Source: Alkalibacterium pelagium
GTDB taxonomy: Bacteria > Bacillota > Bacilli > Lactobacillales > Carnobacteriaceae_A
DNA length: 64,000 nucleotides
NCBI RefSeq assembly: GCF_900109325.1
Contig: NZ_FNZU01000005.1
Coordinates: 124,001 to 188,000, forward strand
Direction of reading: 5' to 3'
Shown here: piece after piece, positions 17,815 to 26,810 of the stretch
Position numbering within the stretch: position 1 is the stretch's first letter
How the letters are laid out: every line of letters begins with the position of its first letter
The notes under the pieces: model-generated
Told to the model about the DNA's origin: nothing
Database searches by the model: none
What the model saw: only the letters and a program-made list of their open reading frames with translations
Translations under genes and position numbers: made by a program

Positions 17815-18009
17815 TTAAAGTGCATTAACCAGAAGAAAGGTCAGCACAGTAACGATCACAGTAAAGGAAGCCGTCAGCCAGAACACATTGTAGTCATATT
17901 CTTTGTCTTTATGTACTTTTTCGATAACAGCTACCAGATTCATGGCACACACAATAGCCCAGATCGGCATGGACAAAGTGGCCAGCATCATCAGAAATGA
18001 AAAAATCAT
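17815..18009 (-). CDS. Small two-TM membrane protein
   Basis: This 64-residue protein has two hydrophobic helices (about 1-28 and 44-64) separated by a charged loop (EKVHKDKEYDYN). It follows the GH42 gene by 88 bp on the same strand and precedes the LacI regulator. Composition and codon pattern look real and an SD-like GAGAG precedes the ATG. Function unknown. Confidence 0.6.
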   Translation of the reverse strand: MIFSFLMMLATLSMPIWAIVCAMNLVAVIEKVHKDKEYDYNVFWLTASFTVIVTVLTFLLVNAL

Positions 18010-18097
18010 CTTCTCTCTCCTCTATTCTCAACTTTTTCTATCACTATTATTATTAAAATAGGGAAGGCTCCAGTTATCAGCCTCCCCTACTGTACAA

Positions 18098-20155
18098 TTA
18101 GCTTACGACTTTCTCGACCACTCTGACTTCGTAAGGCGCCAGATCAAGTGTGCCAGATAATGGAGAATTGGTATGCAGATCCGTCACGTCTTCCATGATC
18201 TCAATCGCCTGCGTTTCTTCAGTGAAGTTCATGATGAAGATGGTCTGTCTGCCCTCAGCTTCTCTTGCCTGAACAGAGACGCCTCTGTTATGTCGGATAT
18301 CCAGCGGGGATTTTAAACCCAGCGCATCGATCAGTTCGCTGTAAAATGCTTGATGAAAGGCATCGTCAAGACGGGCTCCGATATAGTAGGTCTGTCCATT
18401 ATGGTACTCATTCCGAGTAACCGCTGATGTCCCTTTGTAGAAGTCTTCTTCATAAGTTCCCAGTGTTTCAGCTCCTGCCATATCCATGACTGTCGCATAG
18501 TCTCTCACTTCATAAGACACGCCTTTATAGGAGACGTGGTTTCGGTCCGTTGGATAGAAGGTATCCGTTTCAGTCGGTTCGATTCCAAACATCTCTTTCA
18601 GCGGGCCATACCAGCCGCCAAGATACGTCAGATCAGACTCGTCAACTAACCCCGTGATGTAGGTACCGACAAGCGTTCCGCCGCTCTTGACATAAGCCTG
18701 AAGCTTGGCTGCCGTTTCTTCAGACACCATGTAAAGCATTGGAATCAGAAGAATTTTATACTGATCCAAGTCATCTTCTTTTGACAGTACATCTACCGCA
18801 ATGTTTTGTTCCCAGAAAGCCTGATAATGTTTCTGAAGGGTTTCTCCGTAATGCTTCGTCTTCAATCCGAAGCCTTGAGCATCTTTCAGTGCCCAGTCAC
18901 TTTCCACATCATACAGAATGCCGACATCCGCTTTGCGCTGGTATCCGACGACATGCTCCGACAAAGCTTCCATTGCCTGACCGAGCTGTGCCACTTCCTT
19001 GAAGACCCTGTTTTCGCTGGACCGGTCGTGATCGACGACAGCTCCGTGGAACTTTTCCGATGACCCGCGGGACTTGCGCCATTGGAAATACAGGACGCTG
19101 TCTGACCCATGTGCGAGCATCTGCATGGAAGACAGGATATGCATTCCTGGACGTTTGGCTTTGTTCACATCGTGCCAGTTGACCAGGCTTGGTGTCGACT
19201 CCATCAGCAAAAACGGCTGATGCTTCATATTATAGAAGTGGTCGTTTAAAAAAGCGACACGCGAAGCCAATGTGGGTGTATCTTCCTGATCATTATGCCA
19301 TGCCGGATAGGCATCCCAGCTGATGACATCCACTTCCTTGGAAAACTGACTGTAATCAAGTGCGGTAAACGGCACAAACTCCGGATTGTCCGACATGAAG
19401 TTTGTCGTGATTGGGACGTCTGGTGTCCGTTCTCTCAATGGAACGATTTCATTTTTATAAAAGTCGATTGTCTGGTAAGACACAAAGCGACGCCAGTCCA
19501 GATTCATGCCGTGAACAGCACTTTCCCCAATCGGTGAAGGCGACTCGATCTGATCCCATTCTGTTATCGTATGGCTCCAGAACGGCCCCCACCACGCGTG
19601 ATTCAACTTGTCCAGATCGTTGTCATACTTATTTTTGAGCCAGTCCCGGAAATTCTCCTGACACAGCTCACAGTGACATTCTCCGCCGAATTCATTTGAT
19701 ATGTGCCACATCAGCAAAGCGGGGTGATCGCCATACCGTTCCGCCAGCAGCTCATTCATTTCCTGCGTTTTTCTTCTATAATAAGGTGAAGAGAAGCAGT
19801 GATTGTGCCGTGCCCCATGGAGCTGTTTGCGTCTTAACGAATCGACGCGCAGCACTTCAGGATGATTTTTGGACATCCACGCCGGCCTTGCCCCACTCGG
19901 AGTGGCCAGAATAAATCGCCCGTCGATCGATGTGATCCGTTCAATGACTTGATCGAGCCACTCAAAATTGTAGACCCCTTCTTCAGGTTCCAGCGCTGCC
20001 CAGGCAAATATGCCAATCGAGAATGTATTGGTGTGTGCCTTTTTCATCAGCCTGACGTCTTCTTCAAGGATATCCGGATATGCCAGCCACTGGTCCGGGT
20101 TATAGTCTCCGCCATGAAGCAGGCGCTTGTCGTCAGTTACTCTTATTCTATCCAC
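18098..20155 (-). CDS. GH42 beta-galactosidase
   Basis: This 685-residue enzyme has the three GH42 domains: a TIM barrel (1 to about 390), a trimerisation domain (about 395-600) and a C-terminal beta domain. Key motifs are HGGDYNPDQW at residues 14-23, WHISNEFGGECHCELC (acid/base Glu near 153 beside a Cys-rich zinc site) and LLMESTPS (nucleophile Glu near 311). There is no signal peptide, so it is cytoplasmic, hydrolysing imported beta-galactosides or galacto-oligosaccharides. No sugar transporter is adjacent. The gene starts 25 bp after the TIGR02679-like gene, so the two are probably co-transcribed, although no functional connection is evident. Confidence 0.93.
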   Translation of the reverse strand: MDRIRVTDDKRLLHGGDYNPDQWLAYPDILEEDVRLMKKAHTNTFSIGIFAWAALEPEEGVYNFEWLDQVIERITSIDGRFILATPSGARPAWMSKNHPEVLRVDSLRRKQLHGARHNHCFSSPYYRRKTQEMNELLAERYGDHPALLMWHISNEFGGECHCELCQENFRDWLKNKYDNDLDKLNHAWWGPFWSHTITEWDQIESPSPIGESAVHGMNLDWRRFVSYQTIDFYKNEIVPLRERTPDVPITTNFMSDNPEFVPFTALDYSQFSKEVDVISWDAYPAWHNDQEDTPTLASRVAFLNDHFYNMKHQPFLLMESTPSLVNWHDVNKAKRPGMHILSSMQMLAHGSDSVLYFQWRKSRGSSEKFHGAVVDHDRSSENRVFKEVAQLGQAMEALSEHVVGYQRKADVGILYDVESDWALKDAQGFGLKTKHYGETLQKHYQAFWEQNIAVDVLSKEDDLDQYKILLIPMLYMVSEETAAKLQAYVKSGGTLVGTYITGLVDESDLTYLGGWYGPLKEMFGIEPTETDTFYPTDRNHVSYKGVSYEVRDYATVMDMAGAETLGTYEEDFYKGTSAVTRNEYHNGQTYYIGARLDDAFHQAFYSELIDALGLKSPLDIRHNRGVSVQAREAEGRQTIFIMNFTEETQAIEIMEDVTDLHTNSPLSGTLDLAPYEVRVVEKVVS

Positions 20156-20180
20156 TTGCGTCTTCCTCTCTTCCTCTTAA

Positions 20181-21461
20181 CTAATTGTAGTATTTTTTCA
20201 GTTCCTGAATCAGTTCATCTGCTACGTTCATCAGGTAGCCGGCCTGATGTCTGTCCCTCATTTCATCTTTCAGACAGGCAAGATAGTCGAGATGATGCTT
20301 GTCCAGCAGTTCGCAGTCCTTGTCACTTAAATACTCATTGAGATTTCGAGATTTAAGATAGGTTGGAATGTCCATCCTCCAAGTACTGGATTGCGTCGGA
20401 TAATGAAGGAGCAGTTCTTCTGCCCGGACAATCCCTTCAGGGGTAAAGTTCCCGATAAAGCGAAGGTCGAATCCACTATCCTCTATCCGGTCAAAGACTT
20501 CCCATGTAGCACAGGTCCATTCCTCTTTCGTACAGATCATCGGTATCGAAGGCACGTCATCCAGAATACGTGTGAACAGCTCGGGATCATCTACGACATA
20601 AACGATGCCGGTTTCATGAGCCGGATAGACCGCAGTCAGTTTGATGACTTCTCTTAAGGGAACGGTCAGCACGCTTCTCGCGTGCACAGCGGCTTCCCAC
20701 ATCGGATGATACCCTTTCTGGGTTTCGGCAAAGAGGTTAGCAACCGTCACAGAATCAGAAATGTCTTCTCTGAATAAGTTGAACTCCTTAAGCAGCTTAT
20801 CCTCTTTTTTTCTATTTTCAGGCAGACGGATCGGCTCGATTGCATGAAGACGCTTGGTTTCCGCCAGGACATGCAGCCACAGTTTTCCTAATGGACTGGA
20901 AGGCTGGAAGGCGTCGGCATCCAAGGTGATGATCTGACTGAAGACAGATAGGCGGATCGGTCGACTCGGAAGCAGACGGATGCCTTCGGATAAGTACAGC
21001 ACATGCTGTTCAAACTGATGGCTCGACTCCTCTATCATATCGTGAATCCATCTTACATCTCGGCTATGGGTGCGCAAATAAGCCAGCCAGTCTTTCAGGA
21101 GGGAAAATTCCTTTTCCAGCCGTTTAAGATACAGCGAGCGTTCTTCTTTAGTAGATAATGTCAGCAGCTTTTCGTCAAAATAGGCCTCCAGCAGCTGTGT
21201 AAGATCAATTCCATTGAATGGCGGGCTATCCAGTTTCCTGTTGAAGGCTTCAAGGTCGACGCGACCTTTGATTTTAAGTGAATCAATGGATACTTGAAAA
21301 AAATGAGCAATGGACTCCAGCTCTATAAGAGAAAACCCATCCAGCTTAACGTGTCCTTTGATTCTGCGATGCGTCAGCAGTTCATCTCTTAACAGCCTGA
21401 ACAGTTTATCCATTCCAGGCTGAGATTCAAAAAACTGAATCGCTTCATTCAAGTCAGTCAT
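20181..21461 (-). CDS. TIGR02679/DUF2399 (JetD-like) protein with altered Toprim motif, orphan
   Basis: This 426-residue protein resembles the TIGR02679 family. It has an N-terminal DUF3323-like part (GHVKLDGFSLIELESIAHFF, about 35-55), a helical middle, and a C-terminal DUF2399/Toprim-like half with GIVYVVDDPELFTRIL (about 282-297), MICTKEEWTCATWEVFDRI and RFIGNFTPEGIVRAEELL (about 333-350). In family members the last motif is usually H-G-D-F-D-x-x-G; here it is I-G-N-F-T-P-E-G, so the acidic metal ligands appear lost. TIGR02679 proteins are the JetD nuclease subunit of some Wadjet plasmid-defence systems, encoded with JetABC. No such genes are here. It may be an inactivated relic or have been repurposed. 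Assignment rests on motif memory. Confidence 0.6.
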   Translation of the reverse strand: MTDLNEAIQFFESQPGMDKLFRLLRDELLTHRRIKGHVKLDGFSLIELESIAHFFQVSIDSLKIKGRVDLEAFNRKLDSPPFNGIDLTQLLEAYFDEKLLTLSTKEERSLYLKRLEKEFSLLKDWLAYLRTHSRDVRWIHDMIEESSHQFEQHVLYLSEGIRLLPSRPIRLSVFSQIITLDADAFQPSSPLGKLWLHVLAETKRLHAIEPIRLPENRKKEDKLLKEFNLFREDISDSVTVANLFAETQKGYHPMWEAAVHARSVLTVPLREVIKLTAVYPAHETGIVYVVDDPELFTRILDDVPSIPMICTKEEWTCATWEVFDRIEDSGFDLRFIGNFTPEGIVRAEELLLHYPTQSSTWRMDIPTYLKSRNLNEYLSDKDCELLDKHHLDYLACLKDEMRDRHQAGYLMNVADELIQELKKYYN

Positions 21462-21735
21462 TTTCAGACGTAACTCCTTTCCTGCGGGTGATTTCCCTTA
21501 CATCTTACCACTAAACCACCCTGTTCTGCATTTTTTTAACAAATTGTGACAACACTCTCATTTTTTTCATTTTTAACATGCATTTAACCCCTCACCATTC
21601 TCCGGCTTGTGATAAGATACTTGTAATGATGCAATTTTCATAGAAAACGCATGAGATTAGCAGTTTATTAAATCTGTCTATTAAAGACAGCACAATGTCC
21701 CAAATGAATTTGTGAGAAAAAGGAGCTTTTGATTA

Positions 21736-23967
21736 GTGAATAAAAAACGTGTAATGCTATGGCGTGCAGCCTGCGCAGTGGTTCTTGTACTTGGTATACT
21801 TTTACCAGCCACTTCTGCCTTGGCTCATGACCGTCATCACTCTGACGAGTACATAGATATTATCGTCAGGTACAGCGGCGAGGTTCCATCAGAAGAGGAC
21901 CTCGACCCGGAATTCAAAAATGTACGTACAATGACACTTCTCCCTGTTCAGACGATGTCCGTCCCAGCTTCTTCAATCAAGGACATCAGTCAGATGGAGA
22001 ATGTCGAACGTATCACCTATGACCAGGAGATGCACACAACAAGCACCAGCCATAGTTTTCCGGTTCAGGCCGACGACTGGAATCAGGATATGATCGGCAC
22101 ATTTAACGCCTGGGAAGAAGGCATTACGGGTGAGTCAGTCCGTGTCGCTGTCCTGGACACTGGTTTCTATGAACACGGCGATATTGAGTATGCCGGTGGA
22201 TACAGTATATTTGAAGATGATCCGGATGAACCCGATTACTGGACGAATGATCACGACGGTCACGGTACACATGTCGCCAGCATCATTGGTGCCAATCAGG
22301 GGTCACGTGCTCAAGGCGTGGCACCTGGCGTCGATCTTTACGGTGTAAAGGTCTACCACCAGAGAGATGGCTCTCGGACCAATGCAAGTAATCTATTAGC
22401 TGGCCTTCAGTGGGCAATTAATGAAGGCATGGATGTTATCAGTATCAGTTCCGGCTATAGTACCAAGAGTCAGGAAATCCATGACCTGATCCAACTGGCA
22501 GACCAGCAGGGCATCCTTGTGGTTGCCGCCAGCGGAAATATCTCTGAGAATAAAAATATCATCGATTATCCTGCAGCACATCCGGAAGTCATTGCTGTAG
22601 CTAACGTCGATCAGAACGGGTACCGTGTAAGTGATTCAATGATTTCAGCTGAAAACGAACTCGCTGCCCCTGGTCGACAGATCTTAGGTCTGGGCATCGA
22701 TGGGCCGGATAGTTTCAGAACAATGTCCGGTACGTCCCAAGCTACTCCTCACGTTGCCGGAATCGCTGCCCTGCTGATGCAGAAGTATCCAGGCGAATCA
22801 GCTGGACAGATTAGAGCACGGATGGCTGAAAAAGCCAGAGATCTTGGTGATGAAGGTCGTGATCCGATTTATGGATACGGACTCGTTCATTACCTTCCTG
22901 AACAGATGGAAGAGCCCGAAGAAGACGTCGAAGAGGACCCTACTGAAGAAGATGATACGGAATCTGACTCCGATGACGACACTGAAACAGAAGACGACAT
23001 GACTGATGAAGATACTGATGAAAACGGTAATGGAGAAGAACAGGATCCGGAAGAAATAGACGATACTGAATCCCCTCAGGATGACCTGGAAGACGATTCG
23101 TCCCCTGAAGAAGAGCCAACCGAGGATCAGGATTCAGAAGATAGTCAGGACGACGCATCAGATGCTGATGAAGAAGACGAAGCTGAAGAAGAAGAGCCTC
23201 TTCAGAGTACGGTATGGATCCGCCCTTCAGACACGAACGGGATGGCTGTCATCGATGACGAAGACCTGGAAGCTGTTGCAGACAATGGCTTGCTGGCAAT
23301 CTCCTTTGACTCGTCACTGGAATATATTGAGCGAGTCAGTCTCACTCCAGAACAAGTTGAATCGATCAGAAGCCGAAATATTACACTACTGATCGCACGT
23401 ATCGATATGGAATGGGTCATTCCGTCAGCTAATCTGACTGAAGGAGAAGCTTTCCTATCTTTCGAAACAGTTCAGGAGCCTCTGGATTACAGCGAGACTG
23501 CTCACAGCGATCTGATCGACTTTTCCATTGAACAGAATGACCAGATGATCACGGCTTTCCCTGAACAGATGACTTACCGTTTCTTTACAGAACAGGCTGA
23601 AGCCAATCAGCATCAACTATACGAGTGGAATACAGCTCAGGAAGAATGGATTCTGCTGGGCGACACCTATACTAACAGCGCGGTAGTCGGTGAAACAGCT
23701 TCAGTTGCGACGATGGCTGTGTTTGATCCGATAGAACTGGAAGCTGCCATTTTAAGCAGTGAAGAACCTGAAGATGAACTGGAAGAAATAGAAGACGTAA
23801 CCGAGGAGCCTGAAGAAGAATCGGAAGAAGATGAAACTGAAGAATCGACACGTGCTTCATTCGGTGACGGAGACAGCGAACTCCCAGTTGTACTGGTTGG
23901 AGGCCTTGTTATCCTGACTTCAGTTGGTGGAGGATTCTACTTCTTCGGCGGCAAACCTAAGCAGTAG
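21736..23967 (+). CDS. Membrane-anchored acidic subtilisin-like serine protease (S8)
   Basis: This 743-residue exported protease has a signal peptide (1 to about 30, ending A-L-A), an I9-type propeptide (about 38-100) and an S8 catalytic domain with DTGFYEHGD (Asp near 141), HDGHGTHVAS (His near 176) and GTSQATPHVAG (Ser near 334). A very acidic Glu/Asp linker (about 395-495) leads to a beta-rich domain (about 497-670), a second acidic stretch, and a C-terminal TM helix followed by GGKPKQ. There is no LPXTG, so the C-terminal helix anchors it directly. Start is GTG at 21736, with AAAGGAG upstream. The acidic, Asn/Glu-rich surface fits a high-salt or alkaline environment. It probably has a role in surface protein turnover. 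Confidence 0.92.
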   Translation: MNKKRVMLWRAACAVVLVLGILLPATSALAHDRHHSDEYIDIIVRYSGEVPSEEDLDPEFKNVRTMTLLPVQTMSVPASSIKDISQMENVERITYDQEMHTTSTSHSFPVQADDWNQDMIGTFNAWEEGITGESVRVAVLDTGFYEHGDIEYAGGYSIFEDDPDEPDYWTNDHDGHGTHVASIIGANQGSRAQGVAPGVDLYGVKVYHQRDGSRTNASNLLAGLQWAINEGMDVISISSGYSTKSQEIHDLIQLADQQGILVVAASGNISENKNIIDYPAAHPEVIAVANVDQNGYRVSDSMISAENELAAPGRQILGLGIDGPDSFRTMSGTSQATPHVAGIAALLMQKYPGESAGQIRARMAEKARDLGDEGRDPIYGYGLVHYLPEQMEEPEEDVEEDPTEEDDTESDSDDDTETEDDMTDEDTDENGNGEEQDPEEIDDTESPQDDLEDDSSPEEEPTEDQDSEDSQDDASDADEEDEAEEEEPLQSTVWIRPSDTNGMAVIDDEDLEAVADNGLLAISFDSSLEYIERVSLTPEQVESIRSRNITLLIARIDMEWVIPSANLTEGEAFLSFETVQEPLDYSETAHSDLIDFSIEQNDQMITAFPEQMTYRFFTEQAEANQHQLYEWNTAQEEWILLGDTYTNSAVVGETASVATMAVFDPIELEAAILSSEEPEDELEEIEDVTEEPEEESEEDETEESTRASFGDGDSELPVVLVGGLVILTSVGGGFYFFGGKPKQ

Positions 23968-24006
23968 AACGGCCATTGGCTGATCGATATAATGTAATAT
24001 CTGAAC

Positions 24007-24041
24007 AAAAAAGGATCATCCGACGAGGGGTGATCCTTTTT
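24007..24041. terminator. Bidirectional terminator between the protease and the membrane-protein operon
   Basis: AAAAAAGGATCATCC pairs with GGGTGATCCTTTTT across a short loop, with T-runs on both strands. It closes the protease gene (+) and the operon ending at 24046 (-). Confidence 0.85.
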
Positions 24042-24045
24042 CTAT

Positions 24046-24372
24046 TTATTTAAATGAATATGACCGTCTTCTGCCTGACTTGTTTCTAAGTTTGTAAATA
24101 ATCGGGTTCAGAACAGCCAACAGGACAACGCCAAGGAACATGTAGAAAGTCAATGAATCCCCATCTAAAGTAAAGTCTTCAAGAAAGGTATTTTCAACAA
24201 TCAGCAAGGCTGTAGCAATTGCCAGATGTGAAATGGAAATAGCCAGAACTGAAAAGAAGGTCACTACAGTATCTCTGCCTTTTGGAACAAGAGAAAGAAC
24301 TAAAAACAGCACAAGTATAGCCAGGATAATGCCAAACACTAATCTAAATTCCGTGAATAATTCAAGATCCAT
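24046..24372 (-). CDS. Small membrane protein, three TM segments
   Basis: This 108-residue hydrophobic protein has TM segments about 10-28, 33-55 and 72-92, and a basic C-terminus (KLRNKSGRRRSYSFK). It is the last gene of the ABC-exporter operon, 99 bp after the preceding gene and just before the terminator. No family recognised. Confidence 0.65.
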   Translation of the reverse strand: MDLELFTEFRLVFGIILAILVLFLVLSLVPKGRDTVVTFFSVLAISISHLAIATALLIVENTFLEDFTLDGDSLTFYMFLGVVLLAVLNPIIYKLRNKSGRRRSYSFK

Positions 24373-24470
24373 TTTATAATCTCCTTTAATTCATATACTT
24401 ACTATATTCTACAAGGCAACCTCAGAAAATACAATCTTTTTAAAATGAAATATCACTGTATGATACTCAA

Positions 24471-25163
24471 TTAATAAAACTGCCGTCCGAACAGCCAGCC
24501 TCCGATCATATCGGTCACTGAATAGTAGTTTTCCATACGGGACGGATCCACTTCCTGTTCATCGTCGGTCAAGTGCAGAGCTTCAAAAATGATGTGGTGT
24601 TCATTGTAAAAGCCGATGTCTTCGAACTGCTCGTCGACCAGCCGGTGTTCACGCCCGATCAGATAACTCGAGTCTTCAGACCAGTGAACCACACCGTCAA
24701 GCCGAAACGTATAAGCGTTATCTTCTCCATATGAAAAATAATGCTGACTGCCGTTTGAGCCTACATAGGTATAGGGAAAATCGCGCGTCACTTCCTCATC
24801 TTCGTACATCTCAAGCTGAGTAAGATTCTCCCCTAAGCTCTCAGAACGTCTGTAGGCACTGGCGATCGCTGGATCTTCGTGAGTTTCCATACCAAAAATC
24901 GTTGCCCGGTCTCTTATCCCCGGATGAATGTAGTCATTCTGATCAAGCCAGAAATTATGAGATCGGTGGCCCCATAAGCCGTAGATGAGAGCAGGTATCA
25001 GTAGACCGAAAAACACCAGATGACCGATTTTCTGCGCTCTCGTCTTCCGGTCGGTGTAGATCAGAATGAACAGGTAAACTCCTGCCAATATGATCATGGC
25101 GATTGCTATAGCCGGCAAAGTAAACGTATAGAACTGTTCAGCTGCCATCCATTGTCTAAACAT
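24471..25163 (-). CDS. Two-TM membrane protein with external domain, tandem paralogue B
   Basis: This 230-residue protein has TM helices at about 12-32 and 45-62, then a large, probably extracellular domain. It is clearly paralogous to the next gene upstream: both share F-W-x-(D/E)-Q-N-x-Y-I-H-P-G-I-R (about 70-85), H-Y-F-S-(F/Y)-G, a central T/V-V-x-W motif, and R-L-x-D-x-x-F-E-x-(I/L)-G-F. I do not recognise the family. It lies 27 bp from its paralogue in the ABC operon, suggesting the pair forms a heteromer or an immunity/accessory module. Divergence between the copies is large, so the duplication is old. Confidence 0.75.
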   Translation of the reverse strand: MFRQWMAAEQFYTFTLPAIAIAMIILAGVYLFILIYTDRKTRAQKIGHLVFFGLLIPALIYGLWGHRSHNFWLDQNDYIHPGIRDRATIFGMETHEDPAIASAYRRSESLGENLTQLEMYEDEEVTRDFPYTYVGSNGSQHYFSYGEDNAYTFRLDGVVHWSEDSSYLIGREHRLVDEQFEDIGFYNEHHIIFEALHLTDDEQEVDPSRMENYYSVTDMIGGWLFGRQFY

Positions 25164-25190
25164 AGGTCTCTCCTATTCTGATATCCTGTT

Positions 25191-25886
25191 TTAGTCACGC
25201 TGATTTGGGAAAATCCAATTCGGATAAATTTCACTGATTGCTGTCATACGGTATTCAGACAAGTCGGCCAGCTCTCTCTGCTCTGTTTCAGGTAACAGAA
25301 GGACAGCAAAAATAATATCAAAGTCGTTTGCGAAACCTAGCGTTTCGAAGCGGTCATCTGTCAGCCTGAACTGCCAGCCGTGAATCTCCCGTTCGCCTTG
25401 GGTCCACTCTACAGTACCCCTGATCCTAAACGCATACTGATCTTCGTCTCCGAAAGAAAAATAATGGGTATCATCTCTGGATCCCAGATAATCGTATATC
25501 ATCGGCTGTACCCTAGCATCAGCTTCATATTTTTCCAGTGCATTCAATTGTCTATAAAGAGACGGGCTCTGACGCTGAGCTCTTATGACCTGCCGATCCT
25601 CATCTGACCGAATCCCTAAGATATAGGTATATTCTCTGATTCCAGGATGAATGTATTCATTCTGCTCCACCCAGAAGCTGTAGCGGAGATGACCGAAGAC
25701 AAAATACAGCAGACTGAGTAAAAGGATACTGATCACACTTAAATTAGTTCCTTTCCTCAGCTTCTGACCCTTGGCTGTGTAGGAATAAATAAAAATATAG
25801 ACAAACACAAGGACAGCTAGACCGATGATGGTCCAAGGCATGATCAGTGTATAGAACCGTTCGGCTTCGATCCAGGATTCATACAT
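25191..25886 (-). CDS. Two-TM membrane protein with external domain, tandem paralogue A
   Basis: This 231-residue paralogue of the downstream gene has the same layout: a short N-terminus, TM about 14-35, a basic loop (TAKGQKLRKG), TM about 46-62, and an external domain with FWVEQNEYIHPGIR and HYFSFGDEDQYAFR. It starts 12 bp after the lipoprotein stop, in the same transcript as the ABC exporter. No known domain is evident. The shared domain may bind a ligand or peptide handled by the exporter (inference). Confidence 0.75.
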   Translation of the reverse strand: MYESWIEAERFYTLIMPWTIIGLAVLVFVYIFIYSYTAKGQKLRKGTNLSVISILLLSLLYFVFGHLRYSFWVEQNEYIHPGIREYTYILGIRSDEDRQVIRAQRQSPSLYRQLNALEKYEADARVQPMIYDYLGSRDDTHYFSFGDEDQYAFRIRGTVEWTQGEREIHGWQFRLTDDRFETLGFANDFDIIFAVLLLPETEQRELADLSEYRMTAISEIYPNWIFPNQRD

Positions 25887-25898
25887 AGCTAGCTCCTT

Positions 25899-26810
25899 CT
25901 AATTCTCTTCCAGTATCAGCTGGTCGACCATCGGCAGGTAAAGAACATCGCCTTCATTCAGGTCGATCACCGGCTTGTCTTCTTCAAACCTCTGTCTCTG
26001 CATTTCATTCATTTCATATGTTTCTGGGGTAATCTGCCCTCGTTCAAGCAGTGACTGATTGTCTTCTGCACTGATGACCCCGGCAGGATTCATACGCGAG
26101 TGCAGCTCAATAATGGCTACCTCATCGTTCTCAGAAAGGAGATAAAGTTCCGAGGCCCTAGGACCCATAGCACTTTCTATCGTATACTGCCCGGGTGAGA
26201 GATGCGTCCCTACACTGTAGTGTCCTGATGTCAGCGTGATCTGCTCTTCACCGAGCCCGGTGTTAACCCAGTTGCTCCCGGTTTCTCCAGTATAGTCCAC
26301 ATAAAGGATCGGATCATTCCCGCTTACTTCAATCGTGTAGCCTTCTCGTAAATCGACATAGGCCTGCATCACGCCAGTTTCATTCTGAAAATGCTGATCA
26401 AAAGCGACTGAATCTTCTTCGTCTCTAATCATGAAGTGTGCTGTGTGAATGATCCAGAATTCAGGCCTGAAATCGCTCGACTCACTTTGAATATAAACCC
26501 GACCTTCAGGCACGTCTTCTCCTACAGTGTACTCCCCTTCGTTCAGTTCAAAAGAGCCTGCGTCAGAAAAGTCCAGTGCGTCCTCTCTTAATCGACTGCT
26601 CAGAGGATACCGTCTATAGATGTCTTCGAATGCCTCATCAACCTGGGCTGATTCGCTGTAGCGCTCAATCGCTTCCTCATCAGGTTCAATCGGCCCCCCA
26701 TCATAATGCGGTGAGCGGAGACCTGTAAAGCCGGCACAGCCGGAAAGCAGCATAAGTACACCGCTCAGTCCAGTCAGCTTGACGGACAGTTTAAACCGGT
26801 TCAGTCTCAT
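25899..26810 (-). CDS. Lipoprotein of the ABC-exporter operon
   Basis: This 303-residue lipoprotein has signal RLNRFK plus a hydrophobic core ending LLSGC (Cys25). I chose the ATG at 26810 because AGGGGG lies 7 nt upstream; upstream in-frame ATGs lack this spacing and would bury the lipobox. It overlaps the ATPase gene end by about 20 bp, so is translationally coupled. The mature protein has two related repeats, G-E-Y-T-V-G-E-D-V-P-E-G and G-H-Y-S-V-G-T-H-L-S-P-G-Q-Y, of the kind found in extracellular beta-sandwich proteins. It may be a surface partner of the transporter. Function unknown. Confidence 0.75.
   Translation of the reverse strand: MRLNRFKLSVKLTGLSGVLMLLSGCAGFTGLRSPHYDGGPIEPDEEAIERYSESAQVDEAFEDIYRRYPLSSRLREDALDFSDAGSFELNEGEYTVGEDVPEGRVYIQSESSDFRPEFWIIHTAHFMIRDEEDSVAFDQHFQNETGVMQAYVDLREGYTIEVSGNDPILYVDYTGETGSNWVNTGLGEEQITLTSGHYSVGTHLSPGQYTIESAMGPRASELYLLSENDEVAIIELHSRMNPAGVISAEDNQSLLERGQITPETYEMNEMQRQRFEEDKPVIDLNEGDVLYLPMVDQLILEEN

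Noticed and set aside
23870-23967. LPXTG sorting signal at the protease C-terminus
   Set aside because: The sequence before the helix reads E-L-P-V-V-L, lacking T-G, and the tail after the helix is short and weakly basic; a simple TM anchor is more likely.
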